Positions 7,484 through 14,842 of a stretch of 15,208 bases of DNA are shown here, one piece after another; the first letter of the stretch is position 1; each line of letters starts with the position of its first letter. The notes under the pieces are model-generated. The model was given only the letters and a program-made list of their open reading frames with translations. It was not told where the DNA came from and made no database searches. This stretch comes from Cyclobacteriaceae bacterium (lineage in GTDB: Bacteria; Bacteroidota; Bacteroidia; Cytophagales; Cyclobacteriaceae). The DNA is taken from assembly GCA_029882725.1 (NCBI GenBank), contig JAOUKG010000007.1, positions 1-15,208 on the forward strand, written 5' to 3'. Made by a program: the position numbers and the translations under genes.

Positions 7484-8398
7484 TTACTTTCTATCCCTCA
7501 ATTTTTCCATTGCCAATCGCATTTCCTCTATAAGTTTTTTAACCTTTTCAGCGGGATCACCCTGACCTAGGGTTTCCAGTGGAAGGTAGCCTCTATAACC
7601 ATGTTTGTTTATAATTTGTAGTATTCTTTCCAAGTCTGTTTTTACTTTCTTGCCATTTTCATATACTTCTTCTTTTATTTGCCATGTAAAGGCATAAGGT
7701 ATGGCTTTTTCAATTTCACTGTAGGCTTCTTTTTCTTGAAAACTACCAATGTCCAGATGTAGTCCCAACCAAGGCGACCCAACAGCATTGAGTATGGTTA
7801 TGGCTTGTTCTGCTGTTTTTATGTATTCATTGTGGTTTTGTAATGCGAGTAAAATACCCTTTTTGGATGCGTAATCACTAACCTCTTTAAGGTGTCCAAT
7901 TAACAGTCCATCAGTAATTTTTCTGGATCTACTCTTTTCCAATTCTTTTCCGGCAAATACCCGCAACAAAGGGCACCCCATTTTTACACAAACATCAATC
8001 CATCGTTTAACGAGAGTAACCCCTTCATCCCTAACGGAAGGATCTTGGTTGGTAAAGTCATTTCGTACTCCTGAACCACTTATTTCCACCCCATTGAGGT
8101 AGGCTTTTCGTTTAAATTCATAAAGAAATGAATCTGTGGGTGCTTCAGGATATTCTGGAAAATAATATCCGGTGGGATCAAGTGCATCAAACCCTACTTC
8201 TACACAATAGTCAATCAACTCCAACAAATCTATTTTTCCGCTTCTTAACCATTCATTGAAAGAGTAGGCATTGAGACTCAATTTAATTCCTTTCAGGTTT
8301 TCACTTCTCATGGGAGAAGCAAAACTTATGGAAGGCAATACAGCCACTAACGGCAAAGTAGCTGCTGATTTGATAAGGTTTCTTCTGGAAAATTTCAT
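7484..8398 (-). CDS. Tat-exported sugar phosphate isomerase/epimerase-like TIM-barrel protein
   Basis: A 304-residue protein of the xylose-isomerase-like TIM-barrel superfamily (AP endonuclease 2 type). The N-terminus MKFSRRNLIKSAATLPLVA carries a twin-arginine motif (S4-R5-R6-N7-L8-I9-K10), so it should be exported folded to the periplasm, consistent with prior loading of a metal in the cytoplasm. Barrel motifs: SLNAYSF at 41-47, GFDALDPTGYY at 69-79, LALQNHNE at 184-191 (Q187, H189), LHLDIGSF at 213-220 (H214, D216), QIKEE at 240-244, and LPLETLG at 272-278 with E275 as probable metal ligand. Such proteins occur often in Bacteroidota and usually act on sugars or inositols; the substrate here cannot be read. 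It begins 14 nt after the DUF4349 remnant and lies downstream of the GH130-like gene on the same strand. Confidence 0.85.
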   Translation of the reverse strand: MKFSRRNLIKSAATLPLVAVLPSISFASPMRSENLKGIKLSLNAYSFNEWLRSGKIDLLELIDYCVEVGFDALDPTGYYFPEYPEAPTDSFLYEFKRKAYLNGVEISGSGVRNDFTNQDPSVRDEGVTLVKRWIDVCVKMGCPLLRVFAGKELEKSRSRKITDGLLIGHLKEVSDYASKKGILLALQNHNEYIKTAEQAITILNAVGSPWLGLHLDIGSFQEKEAYSEIEKAIPYAFTWQIKEEVYENGKKVKTDLERILQIINKHGYRGYLPLETLGQGDPAEKVKKLIEEMRLAMEKLRDRK

Positions 8399-8412
8399 TC
8401 AGACAATATAAA

Positions 8413-8694
8413 TCAATTTCTTATAAATAACCATTTCACGACCTCAAAAAGTCCTATGCCCACATAACCCAGCAGGCCGGGTTTTACTTTTTCCTTTATT
8501 GAAATAGTTAGGGTTGCAAAATCTACCAAATGTGAGGTTTTATTTAACTTACCTTTCAGGAATTCAATTTCTGAGTTAAGTCTTTCCAGTTCTTTTTCAA
8601 CTAAAAGAGCGGACTGAACATTCTCTGCCCTAGCCAGAAGTTCCAGGTATCTTTCACGAGATTTCAATGCATTTTCTAAACGGATTTCATTAGA
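8413..8694 (-). pseudogene. 5'-truncated DUF4349 gene remnant
   Basis: The open frame reads NEIRLENALKSRERYLELL, then AENVQSALLVEKELERLNSEIEFLKGKL and VDFATLTISI, then a C-terminal hydrophobic segment GLLGYVGIGLFEVVKWLF. This is the coiled-coil and C-terminal half of a DUF4349 domain, which normally follows a signal or lipoprotein sequence and about 100-150 more residues. Here the frame is closed by TAA at 8695-8697, immediately upstream, and no ATG follows it in frame; only TTG at 8667 could start a peptide of 84 residues. The GH130-like gene ends at 8768, so there is no room for the missing half. The sequence between is not recognisably DUF4349. I infer a deletion that removed the 5' part. 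A translated small protein from the TTG start is a less likely alternative. Confidence 0.72.
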
Positions 8695-8767
8695 TTATAT
8701 TTTTTCTAGTAACGACATGTAATCCTTTTTATTTTCACAAACCCATAGTATATATCACGATTTAATT

Positions 8768-9919
8768 TCAATAAATATTAACTGCTACGGCTATTCTTGA
8801 ATCGGCTGTTCCATAGTACAAAAACCATTTCCCCTGAAAGTGAACCAAACCTTCCACAAAACACACTTCATTTACTTCACCCGTCTTTTCATAATCTTTG
8901 TCGGGGTGGATAAAATAGCTGTCGGTTCTGTCTATAAGTTTGTAGGGTTTATCTTTCTGAAATAAAGCCTGGCCAGCAGCATAGGTGAATTTTGGTATTT
9001 CTGCATCATTTAGGTTTGCCGCATTACTGGCATTGTAAATAAGATTGATCCCTCCTTCGCCATACAAGGCAAAGGGTCCGGGTTCAACGAGTCGGCTATC
9101 GAAATATCCCGGTCTGGAATGCAGCACTGAAATCATATTGCCATTTTCTTCATTTTCCAAAATGTTCCAATGAATTAGATCTTCGGAAGTGGCCATAAAC
9201 AGGTTGGTATCCCCAAAGTACATCCAATACTTTCCATTTATTTTTTTTGCTACTATCTTATCTTCAGTTTGTTCTACGACAATAGCCCCCGATTTTGACC
9301 AGGTGTTTTTGTGTTTTTCATCACTTAAAATTGGCCCGTATTTTTTCCATGAAAGAAGGTCTTTGGAAGTTGCCAGACTCATCCGGGCTGTTTCTCCATC
9401 GTAGGCAGTGTAGGTCATTACGTAAAGTCCCTCTTCACTTTCAATAATTCGGGGATCTTCAACCCCATCGAAATAGCAGGATTTACAATCGGCTTTATAT
9501 ACAAAATCATCTCCTTTTCTTTTGTTCCATTCGTATACTTTCATGGAATCATTGTCTGGATAAAAAACAGGTTCTGGCATTTTCTCGAAGTGAAGTCCGT
9601 CATTGCTTACCGCTACACCAATTCGGGAAGTGCCTCCTTTGTCCTGCGCTCTGTAGAGTAAATAGACTTTACCGTCTTTTACTACAGCAGAGGGGTTTAA
9701 CACATTGCGTTCCTCCCAATTTACGTCTTCATTCATAACAGGGCAGGTAAATTTTATGCTCGAGGAAGGGGTTAAAATGGGATTGATACTATCAACTTTT
9801 TGAAAATCAGAAAAGAACCAGCTGGATTTTTCATCAAAGGGCTGGAGGTTTTGTGATGTATGATTAGTACAACTGGAAAGGGAGAGAATTAGAAGGAACA
9901 GATGTAATATTATTTTCAT
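8768..9919 (-). CDS. GH130-like glycosidase/phosphorylase lipoprotein
   Basis: A 383-residue secreted lipoprotein. Starting at ATG 9919, residues 1-17 form a lipoprotein signal (MKIILHLFLLILSLSSC) with lipobox L14-S15-S16-C17. The frame stays open upstream to 10003, but the extra 28 residues would precede the signal, so the later start is chosen. The body is a five-bladed beta-propeller type: NPSAVVKDGKVYLLYRAQD, then SRIGVAVSNDGLHFEK, then GVEDPRI (G152-V-E-D155-P-R157), repeated S-x-D-x-x-x-W blade motifs (SKDLLSWKKYG, SEDLIHWNIL), RLVEPGP, and a C-terminal WFLYYGTADSRIAVA. These match GH130 mannoside phosphorylases and beta-mannosidases and related uncharacterised propellers. Whether it phosphorolyses or hydrolyses is not decided. 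As a lipoprotein it probably works at the cell envelope. No SusC/SusD pair is in the window. Confidence 0.82.
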   Translation of the reverse strand: MKIILHLFLLILSLSSCTNHTSQNLQPFDEKSSWFFSDFQKVDSINPILTPSSSIKFTCPVMNEDVNWEERNVLNPSAVVKDGKVYLLYRAQDKGGTSRIGVAVSNDGLHFEKMPEPVFYPDNDSMKVYEWNKRKGDDFVYKADCKSCYFDGVEDPRIIESEEGLYVMTYTAYDGETARMSLATSKDLLSWKKYGPILSDEKHKNTWSKSGAIVVEQTEDKIVAKKINGKYWMYFGDTNLFMATSEDLIHWNILENEENGNMISVLHSRPGYFDSRLVEPGPFALYGEGGINLIYNASNAANLNDAEIPKFTYAAGQALFQKDKPYKLIDRTDSYFIHPDKDYEKTGEVNEVCFVEGLVHFQGKWFLYYGTADSRIAVAVNIY

Positions 9920-10131
9920 AGGAATGGTGTTTACTTGAACCTGAAGCAGGGCAAATTTTTTTCGGTTTAGATTATACTCCTGTTTTAAAATAAAAAAGGT
10001 CATAATTCTTTACCTTTCGAATTCAATTGGCCAACTTTTTTATTTGTAGTAAGGGCATTAAACAAAGTAAGTATAATCAATAAATTTGAATACTTATCTA
10101 ATTGCAGGAAACCTATTTCATAAAACCGGGT

Positions 10132-11076
10132 TTATTTAATAGGTACCTGAAAAGAAAGAAACTCCTTTATCTTTTGAAAATAATTTTGAGGTTGTTCAAT
10201 AAAAGGAAAATGACCGCAGTCTTTCAGCACTACAAGTTCAGAATTTGGGATAGTTGCCACCAAAAGTGGGGCTGAAATGCTGGCGGCCGGTTCAGTGTCT
10301 CCATAAATTACAAGAGTAGGTGTATTTACATTTTTTAAGTCAGAATAGAGGTCATAGTTATTTATTTCGGGTCCCAAGCGATTAAAAATTTTACTTCTGT
10401 CCATATAGTCATCGGTGAGATTTAGTTGAAGGGAGTCAACCAGCAGAGGGTTATAAAACAGATTTTTATAAGATAGCAATATGAGACTGGTAATCGCTTT
10501 TGCTCCCATTGTAAACGGTGTGGAAATGATTTCCTGTCTTTTCAGACTGTCCTCAGGGCTGTTTCTTTTTGCAATAACTTCTTCTTCCTGCCTCCAATGT
10601 TTGTAGTTTCCAGGCATGGAGTTGGATAAAATAAGTGCATCCAGATTATCAGGAAAAGCAATGGCATATTTCATTGCCAGAAATCCACCCCAGGAATGGC
10701 CTAATATGCTGATATGTTCAAGGTCAAGTGCTTTTCTTAAAAGTTCAATATCCTGAACAAATCCGTCTAGTCTAAATGTTTTTAAATCTACTTCAATGGA
10801 AGATTGACCACATAATCGTTGGTCATAAAAAATAAGCGTATAATCTTTGGCTAGTTGTTCAAAGTGTGAAATCATATAGCTATGATTAAGAAGGGGACCA
10901 CCGTGAATGACAATAATTGGAGGCCCTGATCCTATAGCTTTATAAAATACAGGAGATCCATTAATTTCCAAAAATCCTTCTGTATTGACTTCCTCTATGG
11001 ATGATGAGCAATTCCAAAGTAGAATAGTCAATAAAAATAGAATGGATTTATGCAAAAATGACAAGTGGTTAATCAT
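10132..11076 (-). CDS. Alpha/beta-hydrolase lipoprotein, proline iminopeptidase-like
   Basis: A 314-residue protein. The N-terminus is a signal with a cysteine at C23 (FLLTILLWNCSSS), a slightly unusual lipobox, so it is probably an envelope lipoprotein. The hydrolase core has an oxyanion HGGP at 58-61, a DQRLCGQSS segment at 85-93, nucleophile elbow G126-H127-S128-W129-G130-G131 with S128, acid D260 in VIYGDTEP, and base H289 in DCGHFPF. HGGP plus GHSWGG and DQR-x-CGxS is the arrangement of proline iminopeptidases (peptidase family S33), which release N-terminal proline. The usual DQRGCGRS is changed at the glycine (G to L) and the arginine (R to Q), so substrate range may differ. Other alpha/beta hydrolases remain possible. 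It is followed on the same strand by the GH130-like gene after 212 nt. Confidence 0.85.
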   Translation of the reverse strand: MINHLSFLHKSILFLLTILLWNCSSSIEEVNTEGFLEINGSPVFYKAIGSGPPIIVIHGGPLLNHSYMISHFEQLAKDYTLIFYDQRLCGQSSIEVDLKTFRLDGFVQDIELLRKALDLEHISILGHSWGGFLAMKYAIAFPDNLDALILSNSMPGNYKHWRQEEEVIAKRNSPEDSLKRQEIISTPFTMGAKAITSLILLSYKNLFYNPLLVDSLQLNLTDDYMDRSKIFNRLGPEINNYDLYSDLKNVNTPTLVIYGDTEPAASISAPLLVATIPNSELVVLKDCGHFPFIEQPQNYFQKIKEFLSFQVPIK

Positions 11077-11144
11077 GGTATAAGCTTATTTGGAATTATG
11101 TTCTATTTAATTTTACAATTTTGTTTAAATAAATAGAATAGTCA

Positions 11145-11177
11145 ATTTAAAGCAACTTTATTAAAGTTACTTTAAAT
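11145..11177 (-). terminator. Near-perfect 33-nt palindrome at the dgkA stop, probable hairpin terminator
   Basis: Arms at 11145-11160 and 11162-11177 pair over 16 positions around a single central base. The only non-Watson-Crick pair (11153 with 11169) becomes a G-U wobble in the minus-strand transcript. The hairpin begins at the last base of the dgkA TGA (11177-11179) and is followed by TTGACTATTCTATTT. It is very AT-rich, has almost no loop and no long U-run, so a classical intrinsic terminator is not certain; a 3'-stabilising hairpin or a protein-binding palindrome is possible. Confidence 0.5.
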
Positions 11178-11542
11178 CAAATTTTAGGAATAAAAACCAC
11201 TAGCCCAACGATAACGGCTGTGATAACAGAGAACAATACTGCCGCAGCAGCCAAATCTTTTACTTTCTTAATTGAATTATGCTGTTCAGTAGAAACAAAG
11301 TCTGAAAGGTTTTCAATGGCAGAATTTATAAGTTCTAAAGAGAATACGAGTCCAATGGAAAGTATCAGGGCTATCCACTCAAAACCCGTAATATGATAAA
11401 CAAATCCTGCGATTGTAACACAAATGGCCACAATTAAATGGATTCTGGAGTTATGTTCTTCTTTAAAAAGTATTTTAAATCCGTTAAATGCATAACTGAA
11501 ACTTTTCACCCTTTTAGATATAGAAAATTTCCGTTGTTTCAT
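11177..11542 (-). CDS. dgkA: Diacylglycerol kinase / undecaprenol kinase family (DgkA)
   Basis: A 121-residue small integral membrane kinase with three hydrophobic segments (about 34-52, 55-72, 98-118), the normal size of the family. It phosphorylates a membrane lipid alcohol with ATP, either diacylglycerol or undecaprenol, feeding phosphatidic acid or the undecaprenyl-phosphate carrier used for wall synthesis. Conserved features are E28-E29-H30-N31 near the first helix, E70-L-I-N73-S-A-I-E77 and D81 for catalysis and metal, and K95-D96-L-A-A-A-A-V. Which lipid is used cannot be decided from these motifs. The start is ATG at 11542. It is divergent from the scramblase-like gene at 11667 and they share a 124-nt gap with an AT palindrome. 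Confidence 0.92.
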   Translation of the reverse strand: MKQRKFSISKRVKSFSYAFNGFKILFKEEHNSRIHLIVAICVTIAGFVYHITGFEWIALILSIGLVFSLELINSAIENLSDFVSTEQHNSIKKVKDLAAAAVLFSVITAVIVGLVVFIPKI

Positions 11543-11583
11543 AAGTAATATTATATTTAACTTTCCGGGATATTTGGTCTTCT

Positions 11584-11602
11584 TTAAAATAAATTATTTT
11601 AA
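11584..11602. repeat. AT-only palindrome in the dgkA/scramblase divergent intergenic region
   Basis: TTAAAATAA and TTATTTTAA are exact inverted arms of 9 bp around one central A. It lies 42 nt upstream of dgkA and 65 nt upstream of the scramblase-like gene, a position that would suit a shared operator. AT-only composition makes a chance origin fairly likely. No perfect TAnnTTTG box is present for either gene. Confidence 0.35.
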
Positions 11603-11666
11603 TTATTACAAGAAAAACCATTAAAGCTATTCCATTTTACATTTTTTCAATTTAAAAAACCAACAA

Positions 11667-12254
11667 ATGAACTCAATTTTAGAACGTAATTTATTTTTTG
11701 TAAAAGAACATGTAGGCATGTTTAAGGCTGCCAACAATTATGATATTCATAATCCTGAAACACAGGAGATGATTATGACTTGCCGAGAGGAAAAACTGGG
11801 GTGGTTTACAAAAATACTTCGGTTTACAGATTACAAAAGAATGACCCCTTTTCATGTGGAAATCAAGACCAATGCCGGGGAAAAGGTACTTTCCGTAAAA
11901 CGTGGTGTTTCTATTTTTCTTTCTTCTGTGGAGGTGTTTGATGAGAATGAGAAGTTAGTAGGTAAATTCAAGCAAAAATTCTTTTCTATTGGAGGCAAAT
12001 TTGATGTATTGGACACAGATGATCAGGTATTATGTGCACTTAAAGGGAAATGGACCAGTTGGGACTTTAAATTTTTAAAAGGTGATGTTGAATTTGCCCA
12101 GGTTAGCAAAAAATGGGCAGGGTTTGGTAAAGAATTATTTACTTCTGCAGATAATTATATGTTGAGTATCGATGAAAAAGTGCCGGGTGATAATCCCATA
12201 CGATTACTGATTCTTGCTGCGGTGATGTGTATTGATATGGTGTTGAAAGAATAG
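11667..12254 (+). CDS. Phospholipid scramblase-related / LURP-one-like protein
   Basis: A 195-residue protein without a signal peptide. The pattern is that of the scramblase/LURP-one (tubby-like) fold: an opening FFVKEHVGMFKAANNYDIHNP, a central DVLDTDDQVLCALKGKW, and the closing KKWAGFGKELFTSADNYMLSID, with regularly spaced short beta strands between. The last part, K-K-W-x-G-x-x-x-E-x-F-T-x-x-D-x-Y, is highly characteristic. A C-terminal hydrophobic stretch (IRLLILAAVMCIDMVL) corresponds to the buried helix of the barrel. Eukaryotic members were named for lipid scrambling, but bacterial members have no proven activity. It lies divergent from a lipid kinase gene, which is suggestive only. 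The start is ATG at 11667, with an A-rich leader and no Shine-Dalgarno. Confidence 0.85.
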   Translation: MNSILERNLFFVKEHVGMFKAANNYDIHNPETQEMIMTCREEKLGWFTKILRFTDYKRMTPFHVEIKTNAGEKVLSVKRGVSIFLSSVEVFDENEKLVGKFKQKFFSIGGKFDVLDTDDQVLCALKGKWTSWDFKFLKGDVEFAQVSKKWAGFGKELFTSADNYMLSIDEKVPGDNPIRLLILAAVMCIDMVLKE

Positions 12255-12306
12255 TCAGAGGATTATCAAGTAATAACTTTAGGTATGAAAAATTAGTTGA
12301 TGTGAT

Positions 12307-12331
12307 AATAGCAGTCAAAATGGCTGCTATT
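12307..12331. terminator. Bidirectional hairpin between convergent scramblase-like and PorP/SprF genes
   Basis: The stem is AATAGCAGTC (12307-12316) with GGCTGCTATT (12322-12331) and the loop is AAAAT. Nine pairs are Watson-Crick and one is a G-U wobble. It is followed on the plus strand by GTATTTATTG and lies 4 nt beyond the stop codon of the minus-strand gene and about 50 nt after the plus-strand stop. There is no uninterrupted U-tract on either side, but the placement between convergent genes favours a shared terminator. Confidence 0.55.
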
Positions 12332-12335
12332 GTAT

Positions 12336-13187
12336 TTATTGTCTCTGTAAATTTTTAAGGTTTACATTTACCATAAATTCATAATTGTGTTTTGGTTGTT
12401 GAAAGCTATTGGAGTAGGCCAACATCATAACATTTACCGTATTCTTTATAGAAACACCTCCCATGATATTGTATTGATTGATATCACCAAATTTTCTATA
12501 AGAAGCACCAAGTAAAATGAAATTTAAACTTTTCGTGAAATAGTTTAAATCTACACGGGCTGATCGTTGACCTGTTTCCACAAAAACTGAAGGCCAATGT
12601 TCAAACTTTTCGTGTTTGAAATGATATTCTGCGAATAAATTGAACCGTGACTTTGATGGAGGAGAAAGAGAAAAAGACGGATTATTAAAATAGGTTTTTA
12701 AGGAAATGCCACCTAAGAAATTGCCATTCATATAGCTTATCCCTGCATTTCCATGAATAGAATATTCTCTACCCGAGAAAGTTGAAATAGGATAATTTAA
12801 CAATTCCCAATCAGAATTAATTTGTTGATAAAATAGACCTGCTCCAATTCCGATTAATTGGTCATTAAACTTTATTTGATAATTGTACTGCCCATTAATT
12901 ATATCAGTAGTATGAACACCTATATTATTCCTTTGCCAATTCAGCCCTATTCCGGAATTAATGGAGTTGAATTTACCATCATAGGATAAAATAGAGGAAA
13001 CAGGATGACCTGGAAATTCAGTATTGAACGCTTTCCTGCTATAAGCCATTCTATCCATATTATTTATACCTGCAAAGGCCGGATTGACTAAGTTGGGAGA
13101 ATATCGGTACATCAAAAAACTATCATGAAGTTGCGAAAAACCAATAAAAGGCATCAAAAATAATATTGCTGTTAGAATTTTACGCAT
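12336..13187 (-). CDS. PorP/SprF family type IX secretion system membrane protein
   Basis: A 283-residue outer-membrane beta-barrel protein with a Sec signal (MRKILTAILFLMPFIGFSQ). The signature right after cleavage is Y-R-Y-S-P-N-L-V-N-P-A-F-A-G (about 28-41), then a repeated pattern of amphipathic strands such as GIGLNWQRNNIGVH, INGQYNYQIKFND and LIGIGAGLFYQ, ending in MVNVNLKN. This is the PorP/SprF layout; members are barrels of type IX secretion and gliding machinery, or specialised partners of single large secreted adhesins. Core PorP usually sits in a porPKLMN cluster and specialised copies sit next to a large adhesin gene. Neither is present here, so it is an orphan copy with unknown cargo. 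The start is ATG at 13187 with GGAGAAAGGC just upstream. Confidence 0.9.
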   Translation of the reverse strand: MRKILTAILFLMPFIGFSQLHDSFLMYRYSPNLVNPAFAGINNMDRMAYSRKAFNTEFPGHPVSSILSYDGKFNSINSGIGLNWQRNNIGVHTTDIINGQYNYQIKFNDQLIGIGAGLFYQQINSDWELLNYPISTFSGREYSIHGNAGISYMNGNFLGGISLKTYFNNPSFSLSPPSKSRFNLFAEYHFKHEKFEHWPSVFVETGQRSARVDLNYFTKSLNFILLGASYRKFGDINQYNIMGGVSIKNTVNVMMLAYSNSFQQPKHNYEFMVNVNLKNLQRQ

Positions 13188-13331
13188 TGCCTTTCTCCAA
13201 TTTATTTGACTATAAGATAATTTATTTCAGCTAATATATAAAATAAATAAGTAAAAGCAATACTTTTGTAGTCAGGAGATATGAATTGGATCGGTAGTCA
13301 GTCCCGAGCACAGAAGTTTTTTATTATGCCC

Positions 13332-14756
13332 CTACAGTTTTTTTATAGCCTTTCCGGGTTTTACACCTGGTACTAATTTTCCTTGATCAATAACAATTTT
13401 GCCAGCAATAATCACATACGGGATGCCTTTAGGTGACAGTGTGGGAGCAGAATAGGTCGACTGATCAATTACGAGGGTTGGATCAAAAATTGTGATATCA
13501 GCATCGGCTCCTTCCTGTAGTCGGCCTTTCTTTTTCATTGCTGGAACAAAACCCTCCAATCTTTTTGCTGGTTCAATAGTCATTTTACGCACTGCATCCT
13601 GCAAAGTAAGAGCATGCAATTCTCTAACATATTTTCCCAATACTTTGGAGTAGGTTCCTGAAGTTCTGGGATGCCCTTTTCCATCCTCAAGTAAACCGTC
13701 ACTGGCGATCATGGTTAAGGGACTTTCAATAGCACTTAATGTCATTTCCTCTGTTCTGCTGTGTATGATAACCCTGCCACCTTGTTCCCGGTATTTTCCA
13801 AAAGTTTCCCGATTTAGGAATTCCCCTGTTTCAACCCACTGATGTATTCCTATTTTTTCATCATCCCAGTTTTGCCAACCATCAAATATAGCAGATTCAA
13901 TGGCTGTCATTCCTGCTTCATAGGGATAGGCTTCTGTGGTGATATCATGTCCCTTGTCCTGAGCTTCTTTTATGATTTTTAAAAATTCAGATGTTTGAGC
14001 CCCTCCGCTTGAATTAATATGCACAATATGAAGAGGAGTACCTACCTCAATGGCACTGTTAATGGCTTCATTTAAACCTGCCAAACCACCTCTCAAATGA
14101 ATATGTGAAGAGGCTCCGAATTTTTTAGCAACTCCTAGCATGGCCTTAAATTCCTCAGTAGTGGCACCAGGTGTGTAGGCTAATCCAAATCCAACCGCTA
14201 CGGCACCATTTTTCAATCCCTCTTCAATTTGTTTCTCCATTTCAGCAATTTGCTCCTCCGTTGCTTTATCGGTGTTGGCTTTTCCTTTCGGTGTGAAAGT
14301 TCCGGGGTCGTTAAATACGTTCATACGTACTTTTATGTGGCCAATACTTACCCCATAATTCACCACTTGCCCACCTTCCCTTTCTTTGAACCAATTGGCT
14401 ACATCTCCTGTACCCAATTCCAATTCAAAAGCCGTAGTGACACCATCGTGGGCCATTATTTTATAAGTTTCATCGGTTGCTCCATGCTCGTGTAAATCTA
14501 TAAAACCAGGTGACACCACTAGGCCGGAAGCATTGATGTATGATTTCCCAATTAAACTATCCTTACTTACTTTTGCTATAGTCCCTTCATTAATGCCAAT
14601 ATTGAATATTGAATCAGTATTGGTTTCCGGGTCTATAACGCGACCACCATAAATTACCAAATCATATTCTTTAGCCTCTTTAGGAGATGTACAGCTGAAA
14701 ATAAATGCAGGGATAACAAGATGGGAAACAATAATAATTCTTAATAAAAAGCTCAT
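13332..14756 (-). CDS. Amidohydrolase lipoprotein, N-acyl-D-amino-acid deacylase (D-aminoacylase) group
   Basis: A 474-residue envelope lipoprotein with a signal ending at C22 (lipobox I19-F20-S21-C22). It belongs to the metal-dependent amidohydrolase superfamily. The motif GFIDLHEHG gives H89 and H91, HIHLRGG gives H218 and H220, HIVHINSSG gives H246, and ASDGLLEDGKGHPR gives D353 and H362. The E-A-Y-P-Y segment at 275-279 and the C-terminal GADADITIFDP strand are typical of the D-aminoacylase group, which releases fatty or acetyl groups from N-acyl-D-amino acids. Where the well-known D-aminoacylases have a metal cysteine in a GNCG motif, this protein has FELELG (E111, E113). I recall this glutamate form as a recurring subfamily with unproven substrate. 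It is probably periplasmic or surface exposed. An inverted repeat and a promoter box lie about 90-115 nt upstream. Confidence 0.85.
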   Translation of the reverse strand: MSFLLRIIIVSHLVIPAFIFSCTSPKEAKEYDLVIYGGRVIDPETNTDSIFNIGINEGTIAKVSKDSLIGKSYINASGLVVSPGFIDLHEHGATDETYKIMAHDGVTTAFELELGTGDVANWFKEREGGQVVNYGVSIGHIKVRMNVFNDPGTFTPKGKANTDKATEEQIAEMEKQIEEGLKNGAVAVGFGLAYTPGATTEEFKAMLGVAKKFGASSHIHLRGGLAGLNEAINSAIEVGTPLHIVHINSSGGAQTSEFLKIIKEAQDKGHDITTEAYPYEAGMTAIESAIFDGWQNWDDEKIGIHQWVETGEFLNRETFGKYREQGGRVIIHSRTEEMTLSAIESPLTMIASDGLLEDGKGHPRTSGTYSKVLGKYVRELHALTLQDAVRKMTIEPAKRLEGFVPAMKKKGRLQEGADADITIFDPTLVIDQSTYSAPTLSPKGIPYVIIAGKIVIDQGKLVPGVKPGKAIKKL

Positions 14757-14842
14757 ACACTGATTTTTTTGTCCTTAAACCTCTCAATATAGGAATTAAA
14801 CTGTATTATTCACTGTAGGCTTGGAGCAAAAAGTAAAAATTA

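Noticed and set aside
9920..10003. A 28-residue N-terminal extension of the GH130-like protein with an upstream ATG at 10003.
   Set aside because: The extension would bury the lipoprotein signal that begins at ATG 9919, so the shorter form is preferred.
13281..13376. A 31-codon plus-strand reading frame preceded by AGGAG and a TACTTTTG promoter-like box (13261-13268).
   Set aside because: Most of it overlaps the 3' end of the amidohydrolase gene in antisense, its peptide resembles nothing I recognise, and no -33 element is present. TAnnTTTG boxes are expected by chance about once per 2 kb per strand here.
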